Position numbers and translations under genes: made by a program. Shown one piece after another: positions 7,026 through 16,199 of a stretch of 34,031 nucleotides of DNA (the stretch's first letter is position 1; each line of letters starts with the position of its first letter). The notes beneath the pieces are model-generated. The model was not told the origin of the DNA, searched no databases, and saw only the letters and a program-made list of their open reading frames with translations. The DNA is taken from contig NZ_LZKJ01000060.1 in NCBI RefSeq assembly GCF_001672775.1, positions 1 through 34,031 on the forward strand, in the 5' to 3' direction. The DNA is from Mycobacterium kyorinense. Lineage in GTDB: Bacteria > Actinomycetota > Actinomycetes > Mycobacteriales > Mycobacteriaceae.

Positions 7026-7400
7026 ATGGCCACCGATCTGATGCTCTATCTCGACGACGACCCAGGCGAGTTGGCCCAAGTCGGCGACGTGCTTGGCCAG
7101 GCCGGCGTCAACATCGCCGGTCTGTGCGCCGTCACCAGCGGGGGCGGGCAGGCCAAGGTTCATATCCTGGTCCACGACGCCACCTCGGCATTCGAAGCGC
7201 TGCAGGACGCCGGCATTCAAATCGCCGAAGAGCAAGAGGTGATCGTGCTCGACGTGGAGGATCGGCCCGGCGCGCTCGGCGAGGCCGTGCACAAGCTGGG
7301 CGCCGCGCAGGTCAACCTGGAAACCGTCTACCTTGCGACCAACACCCGCCTGGTGCTGCGCGCCGACAATTTCGCCGACGCGAGGGCGGCGCTGGGCTGA
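7026..7400 (+). CDS. tandem ACT-domain protein
   Basis: This is a 124-residue protein made of two ACT-type halves. Residues about 4-65 start DLMLYLDDDPGELAQVGDVL; residues about 70-124 start VIVLDVEDRPGALGEAVHKL. Each has the ACT DxPGxL turn between the first strand and helix. ACT domains bind amino acids and regulate metabolic enzymes; no catalytic domain is attached here. ATG 7026 follows GAAGGGAG (7012-7019). Longer in-frame upstream sequence is rejected for lack of a ribosome site. It lies directly before the ileS T-box; a sensor role for branched-chain amino acids is tempting but unproven. Confidence 0.8.
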   Translation: MATDLMLYLDDDPGELAQVGDVLGQAGVNIAGLCAVTSGGGQAKVHILVHDATSAFEALQDAGIQIAEEQEVIVLDVEDRPGALGEAVHKLGAAQVNLETVYLATNTRLVLRADNFADARAALG

Positions 7401-7422
7401 GTTTGGATTTGCCTCCGCCCCG

Positions 7423-7428
7423 TACAAT
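7423..7428 (+). promoter_or_regulatory. -10 element for the ileS T-box transcript
   Basis: TACAAT at 7423-7428 is a near-consensus -10, placing RNA start near 7435, immediately before the T-box specifier stem. No good -35 is found at the usual distance. The position argues for separate transcription of ileS from the ACT gene. Confidence 0.5.
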
Positions 7429-7435
7429 CGACCCA

Positions 7436-7635
7436 GCGGCGTCGATCCGGCCATCACCGGGGAGCCTTCGGAAGAACAGCCCCTTCAGGCCCAGTAGAAC
7501 CGAACGGGTAGGCCCGTCACAGCCGTCATAGAGCGGTCGCGCTTCGGCGCGGCAAGCGGGGTGGTACCGCGGCGCTCGCGCCTACCGGCGCGTTTGTCGT
7601 CCCCGGCCAGAGACGTGGCACAGGGAGACGACGCT
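7436..7635 (+). ncRNA. T-box riboswitch of ileS (actinobacterial, translational)
   Basis: The leader matches the actinobacterial ileS T-box class with a short Stem I. GATCCGGCCATCACCGGGGAGC holds the specifier; the isoleucine codon ATC is at 7453-7455. The T-box consensus AGCGGGGTGGTACCGCGG runs 7555-7572, with TGGT (7562-7565) able to pair with the ACCA end of uncharged tRNA-Ile. Instead of a terminator, the 3' part hides the ribosome site (hairpin 7596-7632). When uncharged tRNA-Ile accumulates, the antisequestrator should form and free translation of ileS. The family is known from mycobacterial ileS; pairings were read by eye. Confidence 0.93.
7596..7632 (+). promoter_or_regulatory. Shine-Dalgarno sequestrator hairpin of the ileS T-box
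   Basis: GTCGTC-CCC (7596-7604) pairs with GGG-A-GACGAC (7623-7632): nine pairs with A7626 bulged and an 18-nt loop. This buries the ileS ribosome site AGGGAG (7622-7627), 8 nt before the TTG start at 7636. It also settles the start codon: the in-frame extension back to 7561 would run through the T-box itself. Confidence 0.75.
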
Positions 7636-10600
7636 TTGACCTATCCGAAGCCGGCCGGCGGCGCGCCCGACTTCCCGGCATCAGAGCTCGAGGTCCTGGA
7701 TTATTGGGACCACGACGACACGTTCCGTGCCAGCATCGCCCGCCGCGCCGACGCCGAAGAATATGTGTTTTACGACGGCCCGCCGTTCGCCAACGGTCTG
7801 CCGCACTACGGGCATCTGCTCACCGGCTATGTCAAAGACATCGTTCCTCGGTATCGCACGATGCGCGGATACAAGGTGGAGCGCCGATTCGGCTGGGACA
7901 CCCACGGCCTGCCGGCCGAACTCGAGGTCGAGCGACAGCTCGGTATCACCGACAAATCGCAGATCGACGCGATGGGCATCGCCGCGTTCAACGAGGCCTG
8001 CCGCGAATCGGTGTTGCGTTACACCGACGAGTGGCAGGCCTACGTGACCCGCCAGGCCCGCTGGGTCGATTTCGACCACGACTACAAGACGCTGGATCTG
8101 TCCTACATGGAATCGGTCATCTGGGCGTTCAAGCAGTTGTGGGACAAGGGCTTAGCCTATGAGGGCTACCGGGTGTTGCCGTACTGCTGGCGCGACGAGA
8201 CGCCGCTGTCCAACCACGAGTTGCGGATGGACGACGACATCTACCAAAGCCGCCAAGATCCGGCGCTCACGGTCGGATTCCGGGTGCCCGACGGTGACCT
8301 GGCCGGCGCTTACCTGCTGGTGTGGACGACGACCCCGTGGACACTGCCGTCCAACCTGGCCGTCGCGGTCAACCCCGACGTCAGCTACGTCCAGGTGCGG
8401 GTCGGTGACCGCCGGGTGGTGGTGGCCGAGGCCCGGCTGGCCGCTTACGCGCGCGAATTCGGCGACGAGCCCGAAGTGCTGGCCCGCTACCGCGGAGCCG
8501 ACCTGCTGGGTCTGCGGTATGTCCCGCCGTTCCCGTTCTTCATGGAGTCGCCCAACGCGTTTCAGGTGCTGGCCGGGCAGTTCGTGACCACCGACGACGG
8601 CACCGGGATCGTGCACTTGGCCCCGGCCTACGGCGAAGACGACATGGACACCACGGCCTTGGCCGGCATCGTGCCGGTGACGCCCGTCGACGCCAAGGGC
8701 CGCTTCGATGTCACTGTCCCGGATTACCAGGGGCAGCACGTGTTCGACGCCAACCCGCACATTATCCGCGACCTGAAGAACGGAACCGGCGCCGCAGCGG
8801 CTAACTGCGCGGTGCTGATTCGCCACGAAACCTACGAGCACCCCTACCCGCACTGCTGGCGCTGCCGAAACCCGTTGATCTACCGAGCGGTGTCGTCGTG
8901 GTTCATCCGCGTGACCGAATTCCGGGATCGCATGGTCGAACTCAACCAGCAGATCACCTGGTATCCCGAGCACGTCAAGGACGGCCAGTTCGGCAAGTGG
9001 CTGCAAGGAGCCCGCGACTGGTCGATCTCCCGAAACCGCTACTGGGGCACGCCGATTCCGGTGTGGACCTCCGATGACCCGGCCTATCCGCGCGTCGACG
9101 TCTACGGCAGCCTCGACGAGCTGGCACGCGACTTCGGGGTGCGCCCGGATAACCTGCACCGCCCCTACATCGACGAGCTGACCCGGCCCAATCCGGACGA
9201 CCCCAGCGGGCGGTCGACGATGCGGCGCATCCCCGACGTGTTCGACGTGTGGTTCGATTCCGGGTCGATGCCGTATGCCCAAGTGCATTACCCGTTCGAG
9301 AACGCGGACTGGTTCCAGACCCACTATCCGGGTGACTTCATCGTCGAATACATCGGGCAGACCCGCGGCTGGTTCTACACCCTGCACGTGCTGGCCACTG
9401 CGCTGTTCGACCGACCCGCGTTCAAAACCTGTGTGGCACACGGGATCGTGTTGGGCTCAGACGGGCAGAAGATGAGCAAGTCGCTGCGCAACTATCCCGA
9501 TGTGTCCGAGGTGTTCGACCGCGACGGCTCCGATGCGATGCGGTGGTTTTTGATGGCGTCGCCGATCCTGCGCGGCGGCAACCTGATCGTCACCGAACCC
9601 GGGATCCGCGAGGGCGTGCGCCAGGTCATGCTGCCGCTGACGAACGCCTACAGCTTCCTGGCGCTCTACGCGCCGAAAGTCGGTAGCTGGCGCACGAATT
9701 CGACCCATGTGCTGGACCGCTACATCCTGGCCAAGCTGGCGGCGCTGCGCGAGGACCTGACCGCCGAGATGGACGTCTGCGACATCTCCGGCGCCTGCGA
9801 GCAGCTGCGCCAGTTCACCGAGGCCCTGACCAACTGGTATGTGCGACGGTCCCGCCAGCGGTTCTGGGAGGAGGACGCCGACGCCATCGACACCCTGCAC
9901 ACCGTGCTGGAAGTGACCGCGCGGCTGGCCGCGCCGCTGCTGCCGCTGACCACCGAAGTCATCTGGCGCAATGTCACCGGCGAACGCTCGGTGCACCTGA
10001 CGGACTGGCCGGCTCCCGACGAGGTGCCCGCCGACGCCGACCTGGTTGCCGCGATGGATTTGGTCCGCGAGGTGTGCTCGGCCGCGTCGTCGCTGCGCAA
10101 GGCCAAACAGCTACGGGTGCGGCTGCCGCTGCCGAAACTCACTGTGGCCGTGGAGGACCCGCAGCGGCTGGCGCCGTTCACCGACCTGATCGCCGACGAG
10201 CTCAACGTGAAAAACGTCGAGCTCACCGCGGACATCGCCCGCTACGGGCGATTCGAGCTCACCGTCAATGCCCGGGTGGCCGGGCCGCGGCTGGGCAAGG
10301 ATGTGCAAGCGGCGATCAAAGCGGTGAAAGCCGGCGAGGGCGTCGTCAACGACGACGGCACGCTGACCGCCGGCCCGGCGGTGCTGCAGCCCGAGGAGTA
10401 CAGCTCGCGGCTGGTGGCCGCCGACCCCGAATACACCGCCGCGCTGCCCGACGGCGCCGGCCTGGTCGTGCTGGACGGCACGGTCACCCCCGAACTAGAA
10501 AGCGAAGGCTGGGCCAAAGACCGCATCCGCGAACTGCAGGAGCTACGCAAGTCAACCGGCCTGGACGTCTCTGACCGCATCAGCGTGGTGATGGCGGTGC

Positions 10601-10740
10601 CTGCCGAGCGGGCCGACTGGGCCCGCACCCACTCGGAGCTGATCGCCGGCGAAATCCTGGCCACCAGCTTTCAGTTCGGCGAGCCGGTCAAGGCTGTGGA
10701 AATCGGTGACGGGGTTCGCGTGAGTATCTCTAAACTCTGA
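7636..10740 (+). CDS. ileS: isoleucyl-tRNA synthetase
   Basis: This class I synthetase of 1034 residues charges tRNA-Ile. The HIGH-like motif is HYGH in [17 protein letters not shown] (about residue 56), and KMSKS is in [15 protein letters not shown] (nt 9460-9500). Between them are the CP1 editing domain (about 190-400) and the tryptophan-rich [15 protein letters not shown] type segment. The C-terminal part carries the anticodon-binding helices and a DUF5915-like tail, as in the eukaryote-like IleRS branch. TTG 7636 is chosen because AGGGAG lies 8 nt upstream and is sequestered by the T-box hairpin; the protein then starts [16 protein letters not shown] 63-nt palindrome follows the stop by 1 bp and may terminate the transcript. 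Confidence 0.97.
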   Translation: MTYPKPAGGAPDFPASELEVLDYWDHDDTFRASIARRADAEEYVFYDGPPFANGLPHYGHLLTGYVKDIVPRYRTMRGYKVERRFGWDTHGLPAELEVERQLGITDKSQIDAMGIAAFNEACRESVLRYTDEWQAYVTRQARWVDFDHDYKTLDLSYMESVIWAFKQLWDKGLAYEGYRVLPYCWRDETPLSNHELRMDDDIYQSRQDPALTVGFRVPDGDLAGAYLLVWTTTPWTLPSNLAVAVNPDVSYVQVRVGDRRVVVAEARLAAYAREFGDEPEVLARYRGADLLGLRYVPPFPFFMESPNAFQVLAGQFVTTDDGTGIVHLAPAYGEDDMDTTALAGIVPVTPVDAKGRFDVTVPDYQGQHVFDANPHIIRDLKNGTGAAAANCAVLIRHETYEHPYPHCWRCRNPLIYRAVSSWFIRVTEFRDRMVELNQQITWYPEHVKDGQFGKWLQGARDWSISRNRYWGTPIPVWTSDDPAYPRVDVYGSLDELARDFGVRPDNLHRPYIDELTRPNPDDPSGRSTMRRIPDVFDVWFDSGSMPYAQVHYPFENADWFQTHYPGDFIVEYIGQTRGWFYTLHVLATALFDRPAFKTCVAHGIVLGSDGQKMSKSLRNYPDVSEVFDRDGSDAMRWFLMASPILRGGNLIVTEPGIREGVRQVMLPLTNAYSFLALYAPKVGSWRTNSTHVLDRYILAKLAALREDLTAEMDVCDISGACEQLRQFTEALTNWYVRRSRQRFWEEDADAIDTLHTVLEVTARLAAPLLPLTTEVIWRNVTGERSVHLTDWPAPDEVPADADLVAAMDLVREVCSAASSLRKAKQLRVRLPLPKLTVAVEDPQRLAPFTDLIADELNVKNVELTADIARYGRFELTVNARVAGPRLGKDVQAAIKAVKAGEGVVNDDGTLTAGPAVLQPEEYSSRLVAADPEYTAALPDGAGLVVLDGTVTPELESEGWAKDRIRELQELRKSTGLDVSDRISVVMAVPAERADWARTHSELIAGEILATSFQFGEPVKAVEIGDGVRVSISKL

Positions 10741-10741
10741 G

Positions 10742-10804
10742 CCGCGAAAGTGCAACTGCCGACGCATTTTCCGGGTGGGCCCGTCGGTGGTTGCACTCTC
10801 GCGG
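10742..10804. repeat. 63-nt palindrome, left copy (flanks DUF559 gene)
   Basis: A 23-nt arm starting CCGCGAAAGTGCAACT (10742-10764) faces its imperfect complement (10782-10804) across a 17-nt loop. Twenty of 23 positions are complementary and two more are G-T pairs in RNA. It starts 1 bp after the ileS stop. Arm length, loop length and arm sequence (22 of 23) match the copy at 11660-11722. It may act as a terminator for ileS and be the end of a mobile cassette. Confidence 0.85.
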
Positions 10805-10817
10805 ACAGGGGTGGGTC

Positions 10818-11657
10818 TTGGAAGCACCGTTCGTCGGCACTGAAGCGCTCCGCGCCGGCACATTGACCGAGCGTGAGCTGCGGCGCTCATGCACGCGCAT
10901 CTATCGCAACGTCTACCAGCGCCGCGGCGCTGAGTTCACCGCGAAAGACCGGGCAGTCGCCGCGTGGCTCTGGTCGGCGAAGGAAGCCGTCGTCGCGGGC
11001 AACTCAGCGGCCGCGCTTCTCGGCGCCAAGTGGGTTGACCCGCATGCGCCCGCTGAGCTCATCACCGATCGCAAACGTCCGCCACCGTTGATTATTACCC
11101 GTAATGAGACGCTGTTGGCCGGCGAGACTACGACAGCCGGCGCTGTGCCGGTCACCTCACCTGCCCGCACCGCATTCGACCTGGGCCGGCGGCGCGGCTT
11201 CGAAACCGCGGTCATCCGCATTGACTCGCTGATGCGGGCCACCGGGGTCACGGTCGACGACGTTCTGCCACTGATCGACGCCCACCGAGGCGCTCGCGGC
11301 ATGAAGCAGCTGCGACGGGTGCTTCCCTTGGTCGACGCAGGTGCCGAATCGCCGCAAGAGACGCGGACCAGGCTGCTGCTCATCCGCGCGGGTCTACCGC
11401 GCCCGCAAACCCAGATCGAGGTTGGCAGCTACCGCATCGACATGGGTTGGGAGCAGTGGCTTGTCGGCGTGGAATACGACGGCCCCCAACATTGGACCGA
11501 CCCGAGCATTCGCGCCAACGACATCGACCGCACCGTTGAGCTGCAGCGTCGGGGGTGGATCCTTATCCGGGTGAGTGCACAGCTACTGCGCTACCGACCG
11601 CACATCGTCGTAGGCCGCGTCCGCGACGCGCTGCGTGCCGCCGGGTGCTCAGTTTAG
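10818..11657 (+). CDS. DUF559 protein: AbiEi-like N-terminus + Vsr/PD-(D/E)XK-type nuclease fold
   Basis: This 279-residue protein has an N-terminal part (EALRAGTLTERELRRSCTRI, then RNVYQRRGAE) that resembles the winged-helix AbiEi antitoxin/transcription-regulator region of mycobacterial DUF559 proteins. The C-terminal part (about 185-279) is the DUF559 domain: IDMGWEQWLVGVEYDGPQHW, then DRTVELQRRGWILIRVSAQLL. The Asp and Glu-x-Asp residues match the metal site of very-short-patch-repair-like nucleases. TTG 10818 is preferred, preceded by AGGGGTGGG; TTG 10791 lies inside the left palindrome. The gene sits between two matching 63-nt palindromes, in a gap between ileS and dinB that is nearly empty in M. 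tuberculosis as I recall. It is probably accessory; its cellular role is not known. Confidence 0.8.
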   Translation: MEAPFVGTEALRAGTLTERELRRSCTRIYRNVYQRRGAEFTAKDRAVAAWLWSAKEAVVAGNSAAALLGAKWVDPHAPAELITDRKRPPPLIITRNETLLAGETTTAGAVPVTSPARTAFDLGRRRGFETAVIRIDSLMRATGVTVDDVLPLIDAHRGARGMKQLRRVLPLVDAGAESPQETRTRLLLIRAGLPRPQTQIEVGSYRIDMGWEQWLVGVEYDGPQHWTDPSIRANDIDRTVELQRRGWILIRVSAQLLRYRPHIVVGRVRDALRAAGCSV

Positions 11658-11659
11658 AA

Positions 11660-11722
11660 CCGCGAAAGTGCAACTACCGACGGGCTTACTCGCGATATGC
11701 GTCGGTAGTTGCACTTTCGCGG
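11660..11722. repeat. 63-nt perfect palindrome, right copy (flanks DUF559 gene)
   Basis: The arms 11660-11682 and 11700-11722 are perfectly complementary over 23 nt around a 17-nt loop. The arm begins CCGCGAAAGTGCAACT, as in the left copy; the two left arms differ at one base (A for G at arm position 17). It fills the gap between the DUF559 stop (11657) and the convergent methyltransferase stop (11723) almost exactly. It would also work as a bidirectional terminator. Confidence 0.9.
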
Positions 11723-12283
11723 CTAGGGGGCAAACGCGCGCCAGCGGAGTCGACGGCGATTAGCATCCACGTCGATATCCGTAAACCCGATACGGCGCAA
11801 CCGGTCTGGCAGAGTGTCCGGCGACACCGGGTTGCAGGTGTCGCGGAAATGCAGAATCGAGAACAGGGTTGACGCCGCGCTGTCACTACCGGCGAACACG
11901 CCGCCGGGCCGCAGCACCCGAAACGCCTCAGCGAACAATTGGTCTTGCAATGCCGGTGTCGGCACATGGTGCAGCATCGTGAAGCACACCACCGCGCTGA
12001 ACTCGTCGGACGGCAGCCCTGTGTCCGTGCCATCGCCGTTGATGATCCGCGCCCGCCCGCCGTACCGCCCTTGCAGCCGCTGCGCCATCGGCGGATCGAT
12101 TTCGACGGCGGTGTAGTGCGGGGTCTTGTCGATCAGCACCCGGATGTTGGCGCCGTAACCCGGCCCGATCTCCAGCACGTTGTCGCCTAGATCGACGTCG
12201 CCGAGCACCCACGGCAGCAGCCCGTCCTCGACCGCCTTGAAGTAGCGGTTCGAACTACAACACAACCGGTGACACAGATTCAT
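11723..12283 (-). CDS. class I SAM-dependent methyltransferase
   Basis: This 186-residue Rossmann-fold methyltransferase has motif [15 protein letters not shown] (SAM binding), the acidic end of strand 2 [23 protein letters not shown] (motif II region), and [13 protein letters not shown] with [10 protein letters not shown]. This is a Methyltransf_11/25-type small-molecule or lipid methylase; the substrate is unknown. The start [11 protein letters not shown] (ATG 12283) fits family N-termini; ATG 12289 two codons upstream is nearly as good. It is divergent from dinB, with starts at most 34 bp apart. Its stop touches the right 63-nt palindrome. Confidence 0.85.
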   Translation of the reverse strand: MNLCHRLCCSSNRYFKAVEDGLLPWVLGDVDLGDNVLEIGPGYGANIRVLIDKTPHYTAVEIDPPMAQRLQGRYGGRARIINGDGTDTGLPSDEFSAVVCFTMLHHVPTPALQDQLFAEAFRVLRPGGVFAGSDSAASTLFSILHFRDTCNPVSPDTLPDRLRRIGFTDIDVDANRRRLRWRAFAP

Positions 12284-12317
12284 GGCCATGGATTCAGACG
12301 CTAGCGCAATAGCATCG

Positions 12318-13700
12318 ATGGCTGTGGACTCCCGCTGGGTGCTGCACCTCGACATGGACGCGTTCTTCGCGTCCGTCGAACAGCTCACGCGACCGACCCT
12401 GCGCGGCCGCCCGGTGCTGGTCGGCGGGCTGGGGGGCCGCGGCGTGGTGGCCGGCGCCAGCTACGAGTCACGGGTTTTCGGTGCGCGTTCGGCGATGCCG
12501 ATGCATCAGGCCCGTCGACTCGTCGGCATCCAGGCGGTGGTGCTGCCGCCGCGCGGGGTGGTGTACGGGGTGGCCAGCAGGCGGGTGTTCGAGACCGTCC
12601 GCAACGCGGTGCCCGTCGTCGAGCAGCTCTCCTTCGACGAGGCATTCGCCGAGCCGTCCGAACTCGCCGGCGCCTCAGCCGCCGACGTCGAGGCCTACTG
12701 CGAAGACCTGCGTCGACGGGTGCGCGACGAGACCGGGCTGATCGCGTCCGTCGGAGCCGGTTCGGGCAAGCAGATCGCCAAGATCGCCTCGGGCCTGGCC
12801 AAACCTGACGGGATTCGGGTGGTCCGGCGCGCCGAGGAGACGGCACTGCTGGGCGGGCTTCCCGTGCGCAGGCTGTGGGGGATAGGCCCGGTCGCCGAAG
12901 AGAAGCTGCACCGACTCGGCATCGAAACAATCGGTCAGCTGGCCGCGCTGAGCCAGCCCGAAGTGGCCAGCATCTTGGGCGCCACGATCGGGCCCGCTTT
13001 ACATCGGCTGGCCTGCGGCATCGACGACCGCCCAGTCGCTGAACGCGCCGAAGCCAAGCAGATCAGCGCCGAATCCACTTTCCCGGCCGACTTGACCACG
13101 CTCGACGAGTTGCGCGACGCGGTCGGCCCGATCGCCGAGCACGCCCATCAGCGGCTGTCCCGCGACGGCCGCGGCGCGCGCACGGTTACGGTGAAGCTGA
13201 AGAAATCCGACATGAGCACCCTGACCCGTTCGGCGACGTTGCCCTATGCCACCGCCGATGCGGCCGCGCTGGCCGCGGTGGCTCGCCGCCTGCTGCTGGA
13301 CCCGCATCAGGTCGGCCCGATTCGTCTACTCGGCGTTGGGTTTTCGGGTCTGTCCGACGTGCGCCAGGAATCGCTGTTTCCCGGCCTGGAGGTGTCGGCG
13401 GAAACCTCGGAGGCCGATCACGCCGCAGACGCGCCGACGGCGCCGGACGCGGCGACGTGGCGGATCGGCGACGACGTCACCCACCGCGATTTCGGGCACG
13501 GCTGGGTACAGGGCGCCGGCCACGGCGTGGTCACGGTGCGGTTCGAAACCCGCAGCACCGGTCCTGGCCCGGCGCGCACGTTTCCCCTCGACACCGACGA
13601 ACTGACGCCCGCCAATCCCGTCGACAGCCTCGAGTGGCCGGATTACGTTGCGGCGCTGGTTGAATCAGCTCCAGCGGCCAACGACGTCGTGCACCGGTAG
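12318..13700 (+). CDS. dinB: DNA polymerase IV (Y-family), DinX/DinB1 type
   Basis: This 460-residue translesion polymerase has the Y-family catalytic acidic residues in [14 protein letters not shown] (about residues 10-22) and LSFDEAFAE (about 104-112). It has [22 protein letters not shown] in the palm, the helix-hairpin-helix [13 protein letters not shown], and a little-finger domain to about residue 355. A C-terminal extension ([20 protein letters not shown] onward) is typical of the mycobacterial DinX branch. ATG 12318 ([14 protein letters not shown]) is chosen close to the conserved core; ATG 12282 would add 12 residues. Neither start has a clear ribosome site. It overlaps the convergent ansA by 36 bp. 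Confidence 0.95.
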   Translation: MAVDSRWVLHLDMDAFFASVEQLTRPTLRGRPVLVGGLGGRGVVAGASYESRVFGARSAMPMHQARRLVGIQAVVLPPRGVVYGVASRRVFETVRNAVPVVEQLSFDEAFAEPSELAGASAADVEAYCEDLRRRVRDETGLIASVGAGSGKQIAKIASGLAKPDGIRVVRRAEETALLGGLPVRRLWGIGPVAEEKLHRLGIETIGQLAALSQPEVASILGATIGPALHRLACGIDDRPVAERAEAKQISAESTFPADLTTLDELRDAVGPIAEHAHQRLSRDGRGARTVTVKLKKSDMSTLTRSATLPYATADAAALAAVARRLLLDPHQVGPIRLLGVGFSGLSDVRQESLFPGLEVSAETSEADHAADAPTAPDAATWRIGDDVTHRDFGHGWVQGAGHGVVTVRFETRSTGPGPARTFPLDTDELTPANPVDSLEWPDYVAALVESAPAANDVVHR

Positions 13701-14573
13701 CTGTGCGGCCAACGCCGCCATCACCAGCACCCGGACCTGGCTGGGCGGCAGCCGCGGCACCATCACCGCGCCGGCGTCGACCAAGTCGCGGCCGGGGCCG
13801 TAGCCCGGGCTGACCCGGCCGCCGGCGACGCGGGTGGACACGGCAACCACCACGCCGTCGGCGCAGTGCCGGCGCACCCCGTCGATCACCGCTGCGCCGG
13901 CGTTACCCGATCCCAACGCCTGGAGCACCACGCCGCGTGCACCTGCGGCCACGCAGGCATCCAGTGCCACCGCGTCGCTGCCCGGATACACCGCGACGAT
14001 GTCGACCCGCGGCGCCGCCGCGGCGCTCAGCTCACCCAGATAGGGCCGGGTCTTCGGCTCGGTGATCCCGCCGTCGACGGTGCCCAGCACCGCCCCGGTG
14101 AAGCCCGTCGCCATCTTGTACAGACCCCACGGCTGCAGCACCCGCCCGCCGAAACACACCAGCGCCCCCAGGTCGCGGGCAGCAGAGCTGGCCGCTACTG
14201 ACAGCGCGTCGCGCAGATTGGCCGGGCCGTCGGCATCGGGCGCATCGGCGCTGCGCATCGCGCCGGTGAGAACGACCGGGACCGGACCGCCATACGTCAG
14301 GTCCAGCCACAGCGCCGTTTCCTCGAGCGTGTCGGTGCCATGGGTGACGACGACCCCCGCGGCGCCGTGATCGGCGGCCGCCCGCACCGCTGCGCCGATC
14401 ACATCCCAGTCGGCCGGCGTGAGCTGCGAGCTGTCCAGCGCCAGCACGTCGACGACGTCCACGTCGAGGCCGGCGGTCAGCTCCGCGCCGCCGCGGGTTG
14501 GCCGTCGCACGCCGTCGGCATCGGTGCTGGTGGCGATCGTGCCGCCGGTGGCGATGACGGTGAGGCGGCCCAT
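13665..14573 (-). CDS. ansA: L-asparaginase (type I/II family)
   Basis: This 302-residue asparaginase hydrolyses L-Asn to Asp and ammonia. The two catalytic Thr motifs are present: ATGGTIAT near residue 8-15, and [15 protein letters not shown] near 85-99 holding the second Thr with Asp. [20 protein letters not shown] is the conserved middle segment. No signal peptide is seen, so it is predicted cytoplasmic. ATG 14573 ([11 protein letters not shown]) starts directly at the fold. It is divergent from lspA (17-bp gap) and overlaps the dinB 3' end by 36 bp. The order dinB-ansA-lspA matches M. tuberculosis Rv1537-Rv1539. Confidence 0.95.
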   Translation of the reverse strand: MGRLTVIATGGTIATSTDADGVRRPTRGGAELTAGLDVDVVDVLALDSSQLTPADWDVIGAAVRAAADHGAAGVVVTHGTDTLEETALWLDLTYGGPVPVVLTGAMRSADAPDADGPANLRDALSVAASSAARDLGALVCFGGRVLQPWGLYKMATGFTGAVLGTVDGGITEPKTRPYLGELSAAAAPRVDIVAVYPGSDAVALDACVAAGARGVVLQALGSGNAGAAVIDGVRRHCADGVVVAVSTRVAGGRVSPGYGPGRDLVDAGAVMVPRLPPSQVRVLVMAALAAQLPVHDVVGRWS

Positions 14574-14590
14574 GCTGGGATGATAGGGGT

Positions 14591-15235
14591 GTGACCGCCA
14601 GCGACGATGCAGAGCACAACAGCGATGTGGAGGTACCTCCCGCTTGCCGGGGAGAGGAGCGGCGTTTGTGCACTGAAGAATCAACACGATCGGTTGAGCC
14701 GGTCACGACGGCGGGAGACACCGAAGCTCCCGCGCCGCCGCGACGGCTGCGCCTGCTGCTTTCGGTCGCGGCGGTCGTGCTGGCGCTGGACGTCATCACC
14801 AAGGTGATCGCGGTCAAACTGCTGACCCCCGGTCAGCCGGTGCCGATCATCGACGACACCGTCACCTGGACATTGGTGCGCAATTCCGGGGCCGCGTTCT
14901 CGATGGCAACCGGCTACACCTGGCTGTTGACGCTGGTCGCCACCGGCGTGGTGGTCGGCATTTTCTGGATGGGACGGCGGCTGGTGTCGCCGTGGTGGGC
15001 CGTCGGGCTGGGCATGATCCTCGGCGGCGCGATGGGCAACCTGGTCGACCGGTTCTTCCGTTCACCGGGCCCGCTGCGCGGCCACGTCGTGGACTTCTTG
15101 TCGATCGGCTGGTGGCCGGTGTTCAACGTGGCCGACCCGTCGGTGGTGGGCGGGGCGATCCTGCTGGTCGCGCTGTCGGTGTTCGGCTTCGACTTCGACA
15201 CCGTGGGCCGCCGTAAGCCGGATGCGCGCCAGTGA
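14591..15235 (+). CDS. lspA: lipoprotein signal peptidase II
   Basis: This membrane aspartyl protease cleaves prolipoproteins after lipidation. It has four transmembrane helices: about residues 50-70, 95-123, 132-150 and 180-200. The catalytic Asp pair lies in [11 protein letters not shown] and in [23 protein letters not shown] and VVDF are also conserved. The GTG at 14591 gives 214 residues, but codons 5-26 are made from a dispersed repeat (14597-14670). TTG 14666, with GGAGAGGAG at 14651-14659, gives 189 residues and also keeps the whole enzyme. The true start is therefore uncertain. The next gene overlaps by 14 nt. Confidence 0.96.
   Translation: MTASDDAEHNSDVEVPPACRGEERRLCTEESTRSVEPVTTAGDTEAPAPPRRLRLLLSVAAVVLALDVITKVIAVKLLTPGQPVPIIDDTVTWTLVRNSGAAFSMATGYTWLLTLVATGVVVGIFWMGRRLVSPWWAVGLGMILGGAMGNLVDRFFRSPGPLRGHVVDFLSIGWWPVFNVADPSVVGGAILLVALSVFGFDFDTVGRRKPDARQ
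14597..14670 (+). repeat. dispersed repeat, copy A (interrupted by a small palindrome), lspA 5' end
   Basis: The blocks GACGATGCAGAGC (14603-14615), AGCGATG (14621-14627), GAGCGGCG (14657-14664) and TTTGTG (14665-14670) recur in the same order at 15230-15275. Here a 29-nt stretch between the second and third blocks contains the perfect palindrome GGAGGTACCTCC (14629-14640) followed by CTCCC...GGGGAG; copy B lacks it. I recall similar repeats scattered in mycobacterial genomes. Confidence 0.7.
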
Positions 15236-16199
15236 CGATGCAGAGCGAAGCGATGCGGACGAGCGGCGCTTTGTGACCGACCGGTCGATGCCCGTCCCCG
15301 AGGGATTGGCGGGCATGCGGGTGGACGCGGGGCTGGCACGCCTGCTGGGGTTGTCGCGAACCGCCGCCGCGGCGCTGGCCGAAGACGGCGACGTCGAGCT
15401 GGACGGCGTACCGGCGGGCAAATCCGATCGGCTGGCCGCTGGCGCCTTGTTGCACGTCCGGCTGCCCGAGGCGCCCGCACCGCTGGAGAACACGCCGGTC
15501 GACATCGAGGGCATGACGGTGCTGTACTCCGACGAGGACATCGTCGCCGTCGACAAACCGGCGGGAGTGGCAGCGCACGCGTCGGTGGGCTGGAGCGGGC
15601 CGACGGTTCTGGGCGGGCTGGCCGCCGCCGGGTACCGGATCACCACGTCGGGCATCCATGAGCGGCAGGGCATCGTGCATCGCCTCGACGTCGGCACCTC
15701 GGGCGTGATGGTGGTGGCGCTCTCCGATCGCGCCTACACCGCGCTCAAGCGCGCGTTCAAGCAGCGCACGGTCGACAAGCGCTATCACGCGCTGGTGCAG
15801 GGACATCCGGATCCCTCCAGCGGCACCATCGACGCGCCGATCGGTCGGCACCGCAGCCACGACTGGAAGTTCGCGGTCACCGCCAACGGCCGCCACAGCC
15901 TCACCCACTACGACACGCTGGAAGCGTTTGTGGCGGCGAGCCTGCTCGACGTCCACCTGGAAACCGGTCGCACCCACCAGATTCGGGTGCACTTCGCGGC
16001 CCTGCACCACCCGTGCTGCGGGGACTTGACCTACGGCGCCAACCCGAAGCTGGCGAAAAGGCTTGGCCTGGAACGACAATGGCTGCACGCCCGAGCGCTG
16101 TCGTTCACCCATCCGGGCGACGGTCGGCAGCTGGAAATCGTCAGCCCCTATCCGCCGGACCTGCAACATGCGTTGGATGTGCTTCGGGCCGACGGGTGA
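15222..16199 (+). CDS. RluA/RluD-family pseudouridine synthase, Rv1540-like
   Basis: This 325-residue enzyme isomerises uridine to pseudouridine in rRNA (or tRNA). The N-terminal S4 RNA-binding domain (about 35-95: [20 protein letters not shown]) precedes the catalytic domain. The catalytic Asp is in [17 protein letters not shown], and the RluA/RluD signature continues with [22 protein letters not shown] 15222 overlaps lspA by 14 nt, implying coupling. However, codons 4-17 come from the dispersed repeat, and GTG 15273 (308 residues) starts nearer the conserved MPVPEGLAG. It is followed with no gap by a convergent methyltransferase. The exact target uridine is unknown. Confidence 0.93.
   Translation: MRASDDAERSDADERRFVTDRSMPVPEGLAGMRVDAGLARLLGLSRTAAAALAEDGDVELDGVPAGKSDRLAAGALLHVRLPEAPAPLENTPVDIEGMTVLYSDEDIVAVDKPAGVAAHASVGWSGPTVLGGLAAAGYRITTSGIHERQGIVHRLDVGTSGVMVVALSDRAYTALKRAFKQRTVDKRYHALVQGHPDPSSGTIDAPIGRHRSHDWKFAVTANGRHSLTHYDTLEAFVAASLLDVHLETGRTHQIRVHFAALHHPCCGDLTYGANPKLAKRLGLERQWLHARALSFTHPGDGRQLEIVSPYPPDLQHALDVLRADG
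15230..15275 (+). repeat. dispersed repeat, copy B, pseudouridine synthase 5' end
   Basis: GACGATGCAGAGC (15234-15246), AGCGATG (15249-15255), GAGCGGCG (15261-15268) and CTTTGTG (15269-15275) occur in the order of copy A, without the inserted palindrome. In both genes the repeat is read in the same frame, giving SDDAE, then SD, then ERR. Confidence 0.7.

Noticed and set aside
7561..7635. in-frame upstream extension of ileS
   Set aside because: It would translate the T-box and sequestrator; TTG 7636 has the ribosome site.
8152..9441. 429-codon ORF on the minus strand inside ileS
   Set aside because: Mirror reading of high-GC codons of ileS; composition is Val/Gly/His/Arg-rich with no family and no ribosome site.
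10791..10817. TTG 10791 as DUF559 start
   Set aside because: Lies inside the right arm of the left palindrome and lacks a ribosome site; TTG 10818 fits family N-termini.
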